Numbered from the stretch's first letter, positions 9,959 to 24,000 are shown. The stretch: 64,000 nucleotides of DNA from Strongyloides papillosus (GCA_005656395.1 SRSI01000079.1:992001-1056000), one strand, 5' to 3'. Notes: generated by a model from the sequence alone, not told the origin. Numbers and translations: made by a program.

Positions 9959-10452
9959 TCAAAATTTGCGTTTTCTAGAACTATTTTTTCTCTTACGATT
10001 TTTTTTTCTTTCTTCGGTTGTTCTGAAGTCAATAAATCCAAGGTAATAGTAATATACTCCATTTAACCCTAGCATATTTTTAGGCCATTTATTTTTAATT
10101 TCTCTTTTTACTTCGTATTCACATCTAAAGTGAAAAGTAGCATTAAAAGCTATAAAATATGTAAGTAATTTAAATTATATTTATATTTACCTTCTTTATG
10201 GTGCGATTCTATATATTTTTCAATAAAAAAAGATTCATTACATTTTTTATTAAACCATTCACCTTTATAGTGATGGTATAGAAATACTGTTACAGATTCT
10301 TTTTCCTTACAATATGGACACATTGTTCTTCCTGTGATTACAGCATTATATCCTGTCGAATTATCTTTATCTTCAACAATTGCAGATTTCGAAATAACTC
10401 TAAATATTGAAATGCAAACTATGAATACTGTTAATACTTTTAAAAATGACAT
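9959..10452 (-). CDS. Transthyretin-like secreted protein
   Basis: Exon 1 is 10191-10452, intron 10150-10190 (41 nt, phase 1), exon 2 9959-10149; protein 150 residues. A hydrophobic signal peptide (residues 1-22) is followed by the nematode transthyretin-like pattern: GRTMC, VTVFLY, H-KEG then a F-x-F strand and a conserved Cys, ending YLGFIDFR. The last ~20 residues are a basic RKKNRKRK tail, unusual for the family, which might be a processing or heparin-binding tail. These proteins are secreted and one C. elegans member bridges apoptotic cells; the role here is unknown. It sits ~80 bp from the end of the TA element. Confidence 0.75.
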
Positions 10453-13309
10453 TTAAAAATATTCTACTTCAACATTTTGAAATTAAAATTTCCTTAAATA
10501 CTAGAAATTGTTATACAAAATTTTTGAAAAACATATTTTTGAGCATATGAACAATTAAAGAACAATAAATACTAAAAAATATAAATATAATAATGGAAGT
10601 CAAATTTCTATTAAATAAATAAAATTTTGTCCAATATTAACTTTTACCTAAAAAGAACGAACAATCAATTACAAAATATGGTAAAGTTTTGATTAATTCA
10701 ATTCCAATGACATAAAAGTAAAAGCATAATAAAATATGAGTTTACAAGTATGAATTTAATATGAGTGTAAAATATTGGCGCCTAAAACTAAAAGACAGCT
10801 TGCGTAATAAAACAAAATTTATAAATGAGACCATGTTATTAAGATGTTTTATTTTTTTAAGTAGTTTATTTGAGAACTATATTTTACTTCTCTTTTCTTA
10901 AGATCAAATTTTGATTTTCGAAGAGATCAGTGTACGGCTTGTAAAACTTTTACATTAATTTTGGATTTAAGACACTCTAAAATTTTTGTTAAGTCTACTA
11001 TACACATTGTCGAATTCTATACAAAACAGTTTCATAATTTTGCTTAGAAATAATTATTATTCAAATAATTTATTTTTTCCATTTACTTGCATAAGTTATA
11101 TATAGAAATCTGACTTCTTGCAGAGTTATCAATGTTAAAAATTAATCTCAACTTTAACTTCAAATGAGTGAACCTTTTTTATATTGAAAGATATTTTAAT
11201 AAATGTTACTGATTATGAAAAAGCAACTAAAAATCACCACCTTGAAATAAAGATTCTTTTTCAATGGCAGCTGCACGTTGGTCTCATAATCTAATGTTTA
11301 TAATTTCAAAGCTCACATGAAGCATTTTTTTTGCAATTTTCCAAAATATTTAAAATACTTTATATTTACATATTATACAAAAATAATAAATAAATAAAAC
11401 AAAATTTTGCTTTTTCATATTAATGTATTTTTTTGTTCTACCAGTAAATCAGATTTATTTCATATAATATTGAGTTATTAACATATCTTCATTTTTTCAT
11501 AGTAATATTTTTCAAATCAAATAGTTTCGTTATAGTATATACTATTCTATTACATACTGAAAAATCCAAACAAATAGATAAAAATCATTCTTATGTTTAC
11601 AAACAGTTAATTTGATATCAACGGAAGTAATGTATTTATTCAATGTAGACAAATAAACTTTTATTTTTCTAATTGTAAAATCTTAATTATTAAATAATTA
11701 TATGAAAGTTTATTTTACACTAAAAATAGGCAATAGATTTTATTTTAAGTTATCAAATAAATTTTTATGGAATTACAAACATAAAATGTTTTATATTAAA
11801 AAAATCTTAAGTTCAAGTAATTTAAAGTAAACTATTTCAAACTTAATTTCTATATTAAATATTTTATTTGTACACAGAAAATTTTTTTTGTCATTTTTTA
11901 AACAAAAAGAACAAATTTGTCAAATAGCACTCAGTAAAGACAAATGAATACATTTTTTTAAAAATTGTATAGTATATAAATTTTTTGATCTTAGAAAAAT
12001 GCATATTTTGCAAATCAAACAAAAATGTGTTTTTAATTTTACGTGTTTAATTTTAAAAATTATATTATGAAATCTTTAAACTTTATTGTAATTTCTAGAA
12101 GATTAAAAAAATAGTTTAGTAAAGTTTAAATCTTCACACAGAGACAATCTCATCATTTTCTTTCCCGAAAACATTATTCAAATTTAACTATTCATATCAT
12201 TTTTTCCCTATCCAATCATTTTTTTCCCTGAGTAATTATTTTTTTCTCTGGAAACTTTAATTTTGAATATAATTTAAAATGTTATTTTATTAATATTATA
12301 TTTTTACATTTAATAGTTTAACATAGACAAACAATTAAAGTATTAAAACATTCCAGACTAACAGTTATTGAGAATTACTACTATATTTTTGAGATAACTA
12401 ATTAAAAACCAAAGAAGAATGTCCGGTAATTTTTTGTTAGTAATTTTTTTATTGTTAGATAGATTATATACTTCAAAAGTTTTTGTGTGACGGTTTATTT
12501 TGTTTTAGCAATAAAATATAAATAACTGTATCAAAATAATTTGTTAAATTCTGACCGTGGATTTATTTGTATAAAGCAAGCCAAGCTAACTAAAAAATAT
12601 AACAATATAAATTTTTACGAAGAATGGAAAAGAGTTATAACACTCAGAAATGTGGTAATATTTTAAAGTTAAAAAAATAGACTTTATAAAAATGTCTATA
12701 TCTATATATTTGTAAATTTTTTTTTAAAATAAATAATTTTTCCATATACGAATAAGATTAAGTTTTACAATAATTTATTTCAAATGTAGATATATAATGT
12801 TTAATTATTATGACCAATGATAAAGGATATATTTAAAATAGAAATATTTATATTTTCAAATCGCATATTGATATAAATTTGTATCAAAAAAATTTTTTTG
12901 ATTTCCTTCTCACTAACTAAATTGTTTAATTAAAATTTTATTAAATAAATTGTCTCCTGGCCTATAATTACAATAATATTAATAATATAGACATTAACAT
13001 AAACAATATATAAATTATATAGTTACTTAATTAATTATTACAATTTGATGACCACATAATTTTGATTACATTTCGATCAACCTCTATTTAACTTATTTTG
13101 GTATTTTGAATCTCAAATTTTATTTGTAAGATTGTTAATCTTACTTTTAACAATACTTTTATTTCATTAAATTATCACTTAAAATCTCATAACTTTTAGC
13201 CAAAATATCAAAAAAAAATTAAAATATGACAGTTGGAAAACTGTTTGGAAAATACGAGAACATTGTTTTTGTTATTATAAAAGGTGACGAGAGTCATCAA
13301 ATTATCCCA
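10453..13309. other. Gene-free AT-rich intergenic region
   Basis: No open frame with coding character on either strand, no tRNA-like fold and no match to the other repeats in the window. Long A and T runs dominate. One short imperfect tandem repeat is listed separately. Confidence 0.6.
12196..12258. repeat. Imperfect ~20-bp pyrimidine tandem repeat, 3 units
   Basis: Three successive units of the form AT(C/T)ATTTTTTTCCCT with varying spacers. Too short and degenerate to assign a function. Confidence 0.45.
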
Positions 13310-15968
13310 AATCCCAAAATATATTAGAGGAGTAACGAGGATGTGTAATGTGTAAATTATTTTCGATATTGAAACTTTTTTATATCTTAATATATGTAAC
13401 TTTATGTGCTGATTTCAAAAAACGCAATATTTTTTTAATCTGAAGTTCCGTTCTTGAGAAACAGCTACTTAAAGGTGTTTTGGTATGTTAGTCTTAACCC
13501 CCTTAGAGTTATTCGTTTTATCTGAAATTTTACAGGTATATATAGTTTTAGATACTAATAATATAAAAATAAAAAAAAGCTAAAATTTCAAGTTCATTCT
13601 TGAGATTTTGGATTTTTTTCCAAAATGACCAAAAAAAACCTAAATTCTTACATTTTAAAATGATATATCAGGATTCAGAGAAGGAAATCGAAAAAAAGAA
13701 AAAGAGCCATCCTAAGTTTCTCTTTAACTTACATTTTGAGTATAATCCCAAGAAAATCGAAAAACTTTAAGTACCATAAAACCGTTGCAGAAATTTTTTG
13801 AATAAAGTGTTTTTACAACTTTTATGTAGAATTAAATTCTCTATCGAATGATATATATGTCATGTTGATTCATTTATTCGTTCTCGAGATATAAAGAAAA
13901 AATTGATTTTTTAATTTTTTAAAAAAGTGGTATTTTTTAGTTTCAAGGAAGGAAAAAAGTTCCAATACGTCCATTTTTTAAGAATGTTTTGAATTTCCCC
14001 ACTAGAGAAATTTGTTGCGAACATTTTAAGATATTAACCGTTCATTTAATTCTTTTCATTCTTGAGTTAGTCAAAAAACAAATTGGTCAATTTTTTTTTC
14101 TAATTTTTAAATTTTAAGAAAAAAGTAGACAAAGATGAAACTTTTTCAGTATAAATATTCACAAACGTTATGTGGAATTTAATTCCCTATCGAATGACAT
14201 ATAGATCGTCTTAATCCCACTATCCGTTGTTGAGATACATTTCATTAAGTACCAAATTCTGAAATTCGGTACCTCCATTTTTCCGTCGATACCGATTGTT
14301 TTATTCAAAATTTCACATATAAATGTAATTTTTAATGATTATTACATGCAAACAATAAAATTTACCAAAAAAGTCTGATCCCGAAAATAGTAAGTCATCG
14401 AAAATTTTACCCTATCTTAAAAGAAAAGTTTACCTCTTTAAATGGTTTTCGTTTTCTGTACTTATTTCTATAAAAATAAACAATGCATTTTAATGTGCTC
14501 GATAGAAAAAATAATTATTAGATTCATTTGAATTTTTGCTCTTGAGATACATTACTTCAGCAAGAATAATATTAAAATTTGTAATCTCCCCAAAATAAAA
14601 AATTACAAAAACAACTAATTCTTTGAAAGAAAAACAAAAAACAACAATTAATAAAAGTCATTCGATTAATTGTTTTAAACAATTTTAAATATCAATTTAT
14701 ATTTTAAGAATATAGTAGATAGAAAAGGTGGAAAAATTGGTTTTCATTTAATTATATGTAATTTTAGTGCCGATTAAGATTTTTTTTAATCAGTGCAATA
14801 TATGACATATGAAAATTATTAAGATATGATAAAAAAATTAAAATCAAATTATATTTGGCTTTTTGAGATTTAACAAAATTTCTATTAAATATCATTTATT
14901 CTAGAATAGAATAAATTTTTTCCTCTAAATCTTTTTATGTTTAAATGATCTAAACTGAATTGTCTCAAAATACCGCAAACTAGCCACGCATATTAAAAAT
15001 TTTGAAAAAAATGTTTACAAATTTATGATAAAGCGATGCACATACTTATTTTTAAAAAAATGTAAAAATATCTAAAAGTTTGCTATGCTTTGTAAGAACT
15101 GGAAAATAAAGTTACCTAAATTTCTAAGTCGAAACTATTCATCAATGCATTTTAAAAGTAAATTTTATAATATTTAATTAAAAAAATTCACCAATACTTT
15201 GATTTAAATATATTTATATTTTTTTAAAGTCTATATAAATTTTTTAATACGAAAAGTGTCAGAATAATTGTTTTGATTTATTTTTTTTTCTTATCAACCT
15301 AGAGAAATATTTTTATTACTTTGAATACATTAAAAATTTGTGTTCTTATTTTTATAATACATTTTAAAAAGTTTTTTCAAAAAAATATAAATTAAAATAA
15401 AAAATATGCATTAAATTCGTAAAAGTACTTTTTTATTATGTAACCAAAATGCGAAATTATAAAACAACAATCGCAAAAAATTAGATTATTTTATGTTAAA
15501 TAATTATGAAAAACTTATGATCAACCTCGAATATTATTAATATTTTAAAAAATTAGCCAAACTTAAAATTAATCTTTGTTTTTAATTTCATCATATTTAA
15601 TAACTTAAAACTTGCATATTAACGCTAATCAGAAGTCTAACGTAAACATTATTCTTAATTTTTTATTTTTATATTAAAAATTCGTAAAAAATTATTCAAA
15701 CTTAGAATATCAAATGAATCTAAAATCAAGAGGATATGTAATAAAACAATTTTGATAAAATATGTTTAATAAGCTTTAAACGTTCAAAAACCTAGAAAAT
15801 TTTAATAATAATTATGAATATTATAAAATAAAAAAATATTTCTTGGAATTTTGCAAATATGCTATTATAAAACAAAAGATTTTAAATTTTTTTCTAGAAT
15901 TCTAAATATTTTCCAAAAAATACAAGCCCTGCGGGCAAGTAGCGACGAGCGAAGCGAGTTGCTGCTTG
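13310..15968. repeat. Interspersed repeat family, copy 1 (2.66 kb)
   Basis: Starts AATCCCAAAATATATTAGAG and ends in a GC-rich foldback block (GCCCTGCGGGC, then AAG(T/C)AGCGACGAGCGAAGCGAG). Copies 2 (46395-49471) and 3 (60153-63038) share both ends and most of the interior. This copy is the most diverged and has one internal ~310-bp unit where the others have two. No coding capacity. The F-box array unit resumes immediately after its right end. Confidence 0.9.
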
Positions 15969-16096
15969 TTTATTTAAAAATAAACACAATAAAAAATGAA
16001 AAAAAAAATAAAAATATTTATTTAAATAGAAGTTCTTCTCCAAAAGTCAGAACAATACTAATGATTTAATCCTTTGTAAGGACGAGCCTTATCATA

Positions 16097-17179
16097 TTAA
16101 GAAACATTTTTACTGATTCTGCATATCCAGCTTCTAATTTCATCGTTGATACAAGTTGTACAATCTGTAAAAGATTCAGATTCGGCTATTAATCGGACAT
16201 GTATTTTTTTTTAAAAATTCCGAATTCTTTTACATTCCCCAGTTCGTTGAGACTATTTTTTAAAATATTGTAAAGATATTTGGGTTTACCGATGGATTGT
16301 GGAACAATATCAATTTCAATATGATCACATTCACTCTTCATTTGACGTGATTGTTCCATTGTAGAGAATTCTTTGAAAACACTCTCTAAAAATCCAATGT
16401 TTTTTGATTCAAAATGCATATTTTGTATATTCGGATTATTTCTGAGTAATTTAGAAACAATAGCACCTGACAGAATCTTCGATTTTTTGCATTTATAGAT
16501 GAAAAGAGTTCTGATGGTACTGAAGGATGTCAGTGATAGGAGAGAGAAGACATCCTCTGGTCCTGCTGAGGGAGCACATAAATTAAAAATAAAAAGACTC
16601 TTGACTGACGATAATTTCTCAATGAATTTTCGAAAACTTCCAAAATTCTTTTCCGCAAGCTCTCTAATAGTCAAAGCGTCGATCTTTGTTTATTTTTGAA
16701 AAATCCCCTTCAATATGTCGAAAATATTGAGATGATCAGGAACATTTACAGCAAATTTGTTGAGGTCCCCTATGTCAAACATTTTAAAGAAAACAGACAA
16801 TTCTTTAGCACTTTGAAAGTTGGTAGTTTTCTGAAAAAGAAAAATTAGAAAAAATATTAATTATCACCAAAACTATTACCGCGTAGTTAGATTGAATGAC
16901 ATGCGAGGTTATGCCTTCCGCACTCTCAAAATTCATCTTGACATGAAACGGCTGTCTAACACAATTTCTACAATATCTTATCAAAAGTTCATCTACCTTT
17001 CTTCTCTCTAATCTATGGTAATTTCTATGAACGACACCATAGAATCTCTTTGATACCAGCTTTAAATTGTTGATATCCATCCAGTTGAGTTCTGAAAAGA
17101 TAAGAAGAAGAGCATCATCAGAAATTTCAGATGTATAATCTTGTACTTTCAAACATTTCTCTTCCATAATAAAACTCAT
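16097..17179 (-). pseudogene. F-box protein, type 1, copy 4 (nonsense codon plus frameshift)
   Basis: Exon 1 16880-17179 (100 codons) has a good F-box (ISDDALLLIFSELNWMDINN, then VSKRFYGVV); intron 16831-16879 (49 nt); exon 2 from 16830. Codon 47 of exon 2 is TAA (16690-16692) where the intact copy has a sense codon. Further down a nine-T run (16204-16212) shifts the frame; beyond it the homologous C-terminus continues to a stop at 16097-16099, including a DC-TTC motif matching the family Cys pair. The nonsense change is a substitution, so this copy is more securely dead than the others. Confidence 0.75.
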
Positions 17180-17224
17180 GATACTTAAAATAAGGCCATG
17201 GTAGAATGATAATTGTATTCAAAA

Positions 17225-17860
17225 AAATCCTGAAATAAAAGTATATAAATATGATTTGATAGAGAGAAAATATAGGAAATATAATTGGAAATAAAATTAA
17301 GAAAGCTTTAATGGAAAATATTGATATCAATTGAGAGAATAAATTGAGGTGAAAAAAATAAGAAAGTGTTCGCGATTTAACAAGGTTTATTGGATTATGA
17401 ATGACGATTACGGAGGAATGAATATATTATAGTGATTATAGTGGGGTATCAAACAAAAAGAGTCATTGTTTTATTCATTTTTTACACCTATACAAAAGAA
17501 AAATTTGATATTTTAGAGACTTTTTTTAATCATTCTATTGACAGTTTGTCGGTCTTCTATTGACTATCCAATACTTGACAAAAAGAAAATAAAAATAGGT
17601 TTAAGAATATTTTAAAGAGTAAAGTTTATGAACATTTAACAATTACAAATAGCAAATGAAAAAAAAAATTAAGAGATAAAAATAAATTAATTATGTACGA
17701 AATCCTCATCCCTCATGGTGATAATAGTCTGGATCCTTGACAATAACAACAAAAACATTAATCCAATTCGTGAGACAGGTATGACAAAGTTTCTGAGCTT
17801 CAATCAAAATATTAGTTTCAGAATATTCAAAGGAGTACAAACTCCTGGTAGCTTGAAAGT
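17225..17860. repeat. Segmental duplication shared with 2760-3400
   Basis: Upstream flank of the copy-4 type-1 gene and the tail of the type-2 gene, closely matching 2760-3400. Here the tail is still attached to a full type-2 gene, which suggests this end of the array is the source of the relic tails. Confidence 0.7.
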
Positions 17861-18798
17861 TTCTAAAAACAGCTCTAATAATACTTCTGAAATCACCATT
17901 TGCTTCGGTTGTCTTGAGAAGCAATTCAATACTGCTGTGATTGCAAACTGGATTCTCATCTTCATTTCTACTGTTCATGAAGGCGGTGGAGAGACGTGTG
18001 AGGAGTGCTTCATTTTTTGTTGAAATATTTATATCATTTAGAAGTGGGTTATTGTTGTATAAATTGGAAATGAATGTATCATTAAGAAATCTTCTACTCC
18101 CACATTCTGAGAAATCAACTCTTTTTAGTGTTGTCATTGATGATAAGTCCAAATTTGTGAATATTCTATCACCAAAAGATCCCGTACAGATACTTCTGAT
18201 TTCCAATCGCTCTGTATTTTTAGTGTTCCTTATAAATGTTGAGAAAGTTTCCAGAATCATAATATGAAAGTCCATGAACAGAGATAAATCGAATGCTTGA
18301 TCCTCTATTGAAACATCTATTTAGAGTATCAAATATTTCTATATCACGGAATCCATGTACATAAAACCCATAGAAGTTATCTGTGATAAATAACTTCAAA
18401 CATCTACAAAGTTCCTCTTTGTCAAAAATATCTAACTGAAAAGTTTTTGATATGTAAAAAAGTAGAATAAATATAAAACTTACTCTTCGATACCTGTTGA
18501 AAACATGTGGACTATTGTTGGTACCTGGATAGAATACAGTTAAATCCACTAAATTAAATCCTCTCCTTCCATAATTAGAGATGTAAACTTGATGAACTGG
18601 AGTCTTTTTCATAAGGTGAGTGTTGTATTCAATGAGATTATAGAATCTTCTACATGTCTTTTTAATATTAACGATATCTTTTAGTGAATTCATAGAAAAT
18701 ATATAGGTAAGGATTTCATCTGGGAGTAATTCAATATCTGAAATAGATTCGAGACCATCCTCATGAATCTCTTGCGTTTCAGCGATACCACTATCCAT
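17706..18798 (-). pseudogene. F-box protein, type 2 (one-base frameshift; possibly functional)
   Basis: Exon 1 18484-18798 begins MDSGIAETQE and holds an F-box (LLPDEILTYIFSMNSLKDIV, then CRRFYNLI, about residues 25-60). A 48-nt intron (18436-18483) is a multiple of three without stops, so it can be misread as coding. Exon 2 is 17706-18435. Around 18244-18246 (AAA on plus) the frame moves by one: the upstream frame stops at 18220 and the downstream frame carries on to 17706, ending YYHHEG. Alignment with the type-1 proteins shows both frames belong to one protein. A pseudogene or a one-base consensus error. Confidence 0.7.
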
Positions 18799-19607
18799 CT
18801 ATAAAAAAAATAATTAGAAATATGCATAGAAGCTTTATTAAACATATAAGACGAAATATATTACGAAATAGGTAAAAGATTAATTAAAGGTCTTTCTTTT
18901 TCAGCATCGCTAAGTGACCAGAAATTATAGATTTTGAATTTATATAGGCAAAAAAGAAGTTTGGTGGGAGAGAGTATTTTGATCTCTCAAAGTATATTTG
19001 CACTTTAGGACATCTTAATATCATTCATGACAAAGCATCCATATTACACATTCGAAGGAATAGAATATCCATTTATATTGGTATAGACGATGTATAAAAA
19101 AAGACTTATTTTCATTAGTTACAATATGATAAGCTGCGTGAGAAAAAATTGTGATAGTTCATTGGGTAGAAATCCCTCGTACCACCAATATAATTTCTTT
19201 GTTACCTTGAATTATAGGTAGTGGGAAAAGAAGAAATTGATAAAGCGCTTGACTTTTTTTTGTTGAAATGTATGATACATTATTCAAGGGTCTTATGGCT
19301 TTTAATATAAAAAACATTGTACAGCTAAAAGTACATTATAACAAAGTAGAAATTAAAAATCATTTTTCTCATTTAAAGTTATTGCTTTCTCTTTTATCAG
19401 TCTTTGTAATAGAAAAAAGAACATAATAATAATTAGAAATGAATCATAAATTACTTTTATCTAGAAATCTCTAACAAAAAGAAGCAAAGAAATAAAGTTA
19501 AACAATCAACATAATTTATTTCGTAAACATTAAAGAATTAATAAAAAACAATATATACAATCTCTTGATAAATATAAAATAACAGAAATCCTACTAATTT
19601 ATTTTTT
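18799..19607. other. Intergenic region between the type-2 F-box gene and ALG3
   Basis: Contains the promoter side of the F-box gene and the 3' flank of ALG3. No open frame or RNA gene recognised. Confidence 0.55.
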
Positions 19608-21062
19608 TCAACAGACCCATCTATCGTAAATAACAATACCATAAATGGAGGCATGACAAAATTGAAGCAACAAACTGCTTATAAAAGTTGCTGGAAATGT
19701 ACACCAACAAACTTCGATAATTAAAATAATTAAGCATCTAAAGATAAAGGATAGGGAGAAAATTGACATTTCTCCGTTGTCGTTTTTCATACCACTGAAT
19801 ATTAGATATGGGATACTATGATAATACCAAACATAAAATTGATAATGGAGGGATCTGGCAAAAGTTATTCCAATGAAATTTGAAAATAATAATCCAAAAA
19901 CAATATCTAGAAAAGAAGTAAAGTAAAAAGGGAGAAATATATGAAAACTTACCATCGTTTGTATTAAATACTTTAGAAATAAAACCAAATCTCCTTGTTC
20001 TTGTCAATCTCTCTATGACGTAATAAACTTTCCTCGTGAAAAACAGCTGTTCTCTAAGGCAAAAGTTCCAAATAAATATTGCAAGAACAGTCACATGGGA
20101 GAGTAATAAAATCTTATGAAAAGTTACATTCAAAAAGAGAGACTCATTAAGGAATCTCCAGTTAACAGTCCACTTATAAAGGAAGATTCTTGAAAAATCA
20201 AAAGCTTGACCAAAATATTCATATGGATAGGAGAGAATAAATTGATAAGACAACAACAAAATGACTCCCGGAATGACTAAAAGATATTTAAGAGTTCTTA
20301 TAAAATAAAATTTATCCATTAAGATTAACCCAAGAACAGGAACATAAAGGAGAGCGTTCATCTTGATGGAGAGAGCCATCGAAAAAGACAATAATGATAA
20401 TATGTATGATTCTTTAAGTAGGAGGTAGATGAAAAGATAAACAAATATTGTACTTATACCATCATTAAAAAGTCGGAGAATGAAGATTGAGTGAACTCTA
20501 TAAGAGGTGAATGCCATTATTATCAATGCCACTGGTGGTAGGGATCTTGTTGTTTTGAATACTTTATGAACAAGGAATATTAAGATTAGGTAGAGAATGG
20601 AGAATATTTGTTGTCCCCGGAAGATGTCAAATCCATTATCTGTTAATGAGGATAACAATGAAAAAATCCTTAAAAATCCAGCAGGATAGACACACGGTCC
20701 TGTATCACCACCTATTTTCGTATAGTTATACTCTCCAGATTGATACAATTTTATTTGTTGCATATATGTACTCCAATCTATCTCTGTATCTAAACAACCC
20801 CAAACAAATTGTTATCATTTTCATTTTAACTTACATTTCCAAAAGTTAAGATCAAAACGCAAATGAGGATTTCAGAGATGAGACAAAATTTAGAAGTTAA
20901 ATTAAAAATATACTCATCCTTAGAGTTTACAATTCGTTTACACAATCTTTTGACATCAAAAAGACATGTCCAATCATTTTTGAAATATTTCATTCCACCT
21001 TCATAACGGGCACCTATTTTACCTTTATATTTAATACTCCCAGTCATTGATCTACGGCTCAT
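19608..21062 (-). CDS. alg-3: ALG3, Dol-P-Man:Man5GlcNAc2-PP-Dol alpha-1,3-mannosyltransferase
   Basis: Exon 1 20835-21062, intron 20790-20834, exon 2 19953-20789, intron 19908-19952 (45 nt), exon 3 19608-19906 or so. The protein (~454 residues) adds the sixth mannose to the lipid-linked N-glycan precursor in the ER lumen. Diagnostic stretches are YTEIDW, GDTGPCVYPAGFLRIF, YRVHSIFILRLFNDG, WTVNWRFL and FARSLHYQFYVWYYHSIPYL, with about a dozen hydrophobic spans. The exon 1 / exon 2 phases do not agree: exon 1 ends in phase 0 at GGAAAT before GTAAGT, but exon 2 needs one more base before AT-ACA-GAG (TEIDW). One missing base near 20835 would restore the family sequence and the correct spacing. 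Confidence 0.9.
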
Positions 21063-24000
21063 TGTCCATCAATTTATATTTATAGAAGTCAAATGAAATA
21101 ATATGATATTATGTCAGTTCCTTGGTAATGATGTGGAAGCAAATAGTGTTCGGAGACGGGGTACATCGAAATCACAAATTGTCCCGAAGAGATATGTGTT
21201 TTAAAAACAATTGGTATAGAGAAACTGTATTAATTATTACATTACATTTTAATTAGCTTTTCTTTAGACTTAAAGTGTAGGTTAATTAAAAATAAAATTA
21301 ACTATAGGATTAGGAGTTATTATTTTTAAAGTGTATGCAATTTTTAATGTAGGGGTGATGAAAAATAAGGTAATAAAGATTTATGGGAGGTTATTAATTA
21401 GACAACTTAAATTTGCTTAATTACAATTTTAAGGGTTATGGCTTTTACTTAAGTCAATGATGATAATAATATTATATTCAAAGATTTCACTTTCATTTTA
21501 TATACCGCAAAGGTTGACATGTATGAATGAACTATTAATTTTGTATGAATTTCATATAGTATGCTGGTAATGTAAGACATGCAAAAATTTCCAAGAATGA
21601 TCTTTAAATGTACTTTTTTTTCTTTGAATAAATAATGTTATTAATAAGTTATTGTTATTACAAGAATAACAAAGTAGATGTAATGGGATAAAAAAGAAAA
21701 TTAGTGTTATGAAAAGCATTTAAAAATGGTATATTTGAAGTAAGAGAAATTTCACATTACTGATATGGAGATGTTTAAATAAAGAAAGATAATTATACTT
21801 ATAGAATGACATTATAATAAAATTATAGTAAAAATGGAAAGAGTTAATGAAGAGGAGGGAGGAAATAGAAAATAAAGTGGAGATCGAGGAAATAATTGAG
21901 TAAAATAAGTATAAAGAAAAGAACATATAAAATAATACTATTATTGGTATTAAAATTTTACTTGAAGATTATGTATATTTATAGTAACATTTAAATTTGT
22001 GATTTCCATTTTTATTAAAATTTTGTTTTGGCTATGTATGTTAAAGTTTATGGAGTTAATGATAGTTTTATGGAATTTTTATATTATCTGGAAGGATAAT
22101 TAAAAAATTTTTATCTTGATATGGTATTATTATTGTTGTTGTTTTATAGATTAAATATTTACTTCTAATTATAAATACATATGAGAAGAGGAAAGGAGAA
22201 AAGACGGATCATATGGATGCAATGTTTTTATTAAAGTAGAATTTTAATATGATACTTTTCCCCTTTGATACCTTATAAAATGCAAGTTATTTAAAATGTT
22301 TTCACATGGCTATTTTGACATTTCCTTATAATTATTTTTTCAATTTTTATTAGTAATTATATTTTTTATTTATTTAACTTTAAACCTTGATATTTGAGAT
22401 GTAATATTTGCTCTTTTTTTCATCCTTTGATATGATAAAACTTTTTAAAAAAAGATAAATGAATATACCTTCAAAGTATCAGTAACAATGTTTAATTTTA
22501 CTTCCAAAAATGGAAATAGCGAGATACACATAGATAAGCTAAGGCAAATAATGTACATATATATTATGATTATACAATTATATCAATTACCATTAAAAAT
22601 AATAGACCTTTAAAGTAAAATGATAAAAGAATTCTCTCTTAATTTCTTTTGACTTTAAATTTATAATAACTATAACCATTTCCATTTATTTAATTTATTC
22701 CAAACTCTCTCTTAAAAGTTTTTTTCCAACCTCAAAAATATACAATCAACGACTTAAAAATTCACATTCCATATTATTTTTGTTAATAAAAATATTTATG
22801 ATATATGTAAATATTTTTATCAAAAAATACATATGTAAAATAAAAAAAACAGGAGAAAAAAGTTTTACTACTGTGATAATAATATTCCTATATTATATTT
22901 TTTTAAAATTATTTATAAAAACAATGTGGAAAGATTTTTTTACATCACTTTTTTTTGAGGGAAAAAATTATTACTTATCTGTTGATAAATGTTAGTAATA
23001 ATGATAGTAGAAAAAAAGAAAACTTTCAACAGATGTGTGCTCCTAAGACTACTCCTTGTTACATTCCCCCCTCTGACGTTTGTCCCTTTTTATTTCCCCT
23101 TACCGGAATTTTTTTATCTTGAATCTTTTGATAATACGAAAGGAAAAAGATTATATTTTTAATCATACACCTATAGGTGTTTTTTATTGTTTAACCATAA
23201 ATTAGTATTTTAATAATAAATTATAAAACTTTATTGTATATTTAATAAATAAGCAAAAGTTTTTTTTTAAATTCACCATATGTTTTTGTGTTATTAGGTG
23301 AATATATAGACAAAACAAAAATTGAAAACTTTGAGATTTCTTCATCCATGATGAATACACCTAAAAATAGATTGGATAAATTGTTTTATTTTTTGATTTT
23401 TATCCATCCCTTCCTTTTTATGGGTTTTTATAAATGTTTTTCTGATTTATTTTTAAAGGAAAATGAATTTTAATCTTTTCTGTTTTTTTGTACTTTGTAG
23501 AATTATTTTATTATCAGAAGTTGAGGATGAAAAATTATAAATACCACTTAATTAGTAAAAATATTATTTATTTAAAATATCCATATGTTTTTAGTGGTTG
23601 TGGTAATTAGAAATTCATTTATTCTCTTTTTCTATTTAGTTTTTGTGGTGATTTTTTTTTATTCTAAAATTTTTAAAGTGATAAGGAAATTTAAACAAGA
23701 TGATTTTAGTTATATAAACTATCATTTTTAAGAAGAAGGTTTAAAAGTTAAATTTCACTAAGTATTGGTGGTAGATCTTTTGATAAAATATTTAGTTGTA
23801 AGTTTGGCTTGATAATAATAGTGTATTGTAAAGTGATATATTATGTAGTTATATAGTTCTTGTACGTCATTATAGCGGATATATTAAAATATATATATTT
23901 CAATGTTATACTGTATTGTATTATAGTAGTAAGTTATCAAAAAGATCATACGTCATAAGATAATCTAAGGAGGATAGTATAAAGATAAAATAGTGATATT

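Noticed and set aside
10150..10190. Read-through end of the transthyretin-like ORF (YKYNLNYLHIL)
   Set aside because: This is a 41-nt intron; splicing gives the conserved second half of the domain.
19120..19230. tRNA-like stretch (TTCATTGGGTAGAAATCCC)
   Set aside because: Does not form a cloverleaf: no matching acceptor stem or D arm.
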